Shown: positions 5,290-5,519 of the stretch, in pieces
Position numbering within the stretch: position 1 is the stretch's first letter
Layout of the letters: each line of letters opens with the position of its first letter
NCBI GenBank assembly: GCA_004356265.1
Contig: SMXK01000168.1
Location: forward strand, 1 to 5,519
DNA: 5,519 nt
Reading direction: 5' to 3'
Source of the DNA: Bacteroidota bacterium
GTDB taxonomy: Bacteria; Bacteroidota; Rhodothermia; Rhodothermales; UBA10348
Translations under genes and position numbers: made by a program
The notes under the pieces: generated by a model
Databases searched by the model: none
Seen by the model: only the letters and a program-made list of their open reading frames with translations
What the model was told of the DNA's origin: nothing

Positions 5290-5519
5290 TTTCGAAGAGA
5301 TTTGTTTAACATTACTGAGGATGATAGATACTATCCATCAATGTCGGCTTAGGGAGAATTGCACCAATACGATACCAATACGATAACTGCCAGTGTTTTT
5401 GACTTGTCGGCCAGACACCAGTGCAGACAATCTCGCGTTCGTATCTTTGCAAAAATGTCCCAGTAACGCATAGGCGCTGGATGCATCAACAAAGATGGAT
5501 CGTTCTTAGAAGCTGCTAA
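5290..5519. other. Downstream non-coding region
   Basis: No supported gene. On the minus strand two start-poor frames of about 55 codons cross this stretch (one contains MRYWDIFAKIRTRD, another VDASSAYALLGHF); neither has a ribosome site or known motif, and both are within chance length. A hairpin GATAG-ATA-CTATC (5323-5335) lies 34 nt after the stop of the ASH-repeat gene but has no T-run, so it is at best a weak terminator. Confidence 0.4.
5363..5384. repeat. Exact 11-bp tandem duplication ACCAATACGAT
   Basis: ACCAATACGAT occurs twice head to tail (5363-5373 and 5374-5384) without mismatch, in the non-coding tail after the ASH-repeat gene. It could be a slippage product or a pair of binding sites. 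Confidence 0.7.

Noticed and set aside
5345..5519. Minus-strand frames at the right edge (MRYWDIFAKIRTRD and VDASSAYALLGHF)
   Set aside because: About 55 codons each, no ribosome site, no recognisable family, mutually overlapping in different frames; length is within chance.

Overview
The window looks like a chromosomal stretch of a Gram-negative proteobacterium, probably a gammaproteobacterium. It has the outer-membrane barrel end of a patatin-type phospholipase, the beginning of a periplasmic phospholipase D-family protein, a Rap1a/Tai-type immunity-like protein and a lipoprotein with an outer-membrane-type sorting residue. The species cannot be fixed from sequence alone. The coding style changes along the window: the left genes are moderately AT-rich, and the right-hand pair (2849-5289) is visibly more GC-rich.

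Layout. (1) 1-1082, plus strand: the C-terminal half of a patatin-like phospholipase, namely the end of a POTRA module and a complete Omp85/BamA-like beta-barrel. (2) 1082-1393, plus strand: a TAATG-coupled gene that starts as a phospholipase D-family protein but stops after about 100 residues, before either catalytic HKD motif. This looks like a two-gene phospholipid-hydrolase operon cut by a rearrangement. (3) 1459-1911, minus strand and convergent: a Rap1a/Tai-like protein without a visible signal peptide and with an atypical charged C-terminal tail. (4) 1912-2848: mostly gene debris. It holds a C-terminal fragment of prolipoprotein diacylglyceryl transferase (lgt) with a frameshift at a T8 run, two further start-less protein-like open frames, and short repeats. 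(5) 2849-3931 and 3931-5289, plus strand: two overlapping frames encoding a Cys-rich putative lipoprotein followed by a protein with ASH/HYDIN-type ('choice-of-anchor D'-like) beta-sandwich repeats. They overlap as TGATG. Either they are a translationally coupled pair or one lipoprotein gene of roughly 810 residues split by a frameshift. (6) 5290-5519: no convincing gene; an 11-bp tandem duplication and a weak hairpin.

Working together: the left pair would have acted on phospholipids at the cell envelope, but only the patatin/barrel protein may still be functional, and its catalytic domain lies outside the window. The middle is best read as a recombination or decay zone. The right-hand pair would make one extracytoplasmic multi-domain assembly; its function is unknown. 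I do not see a demonstrable new system. The most rewarding points are the split lipoprotein and the unusual immunity-like protein.
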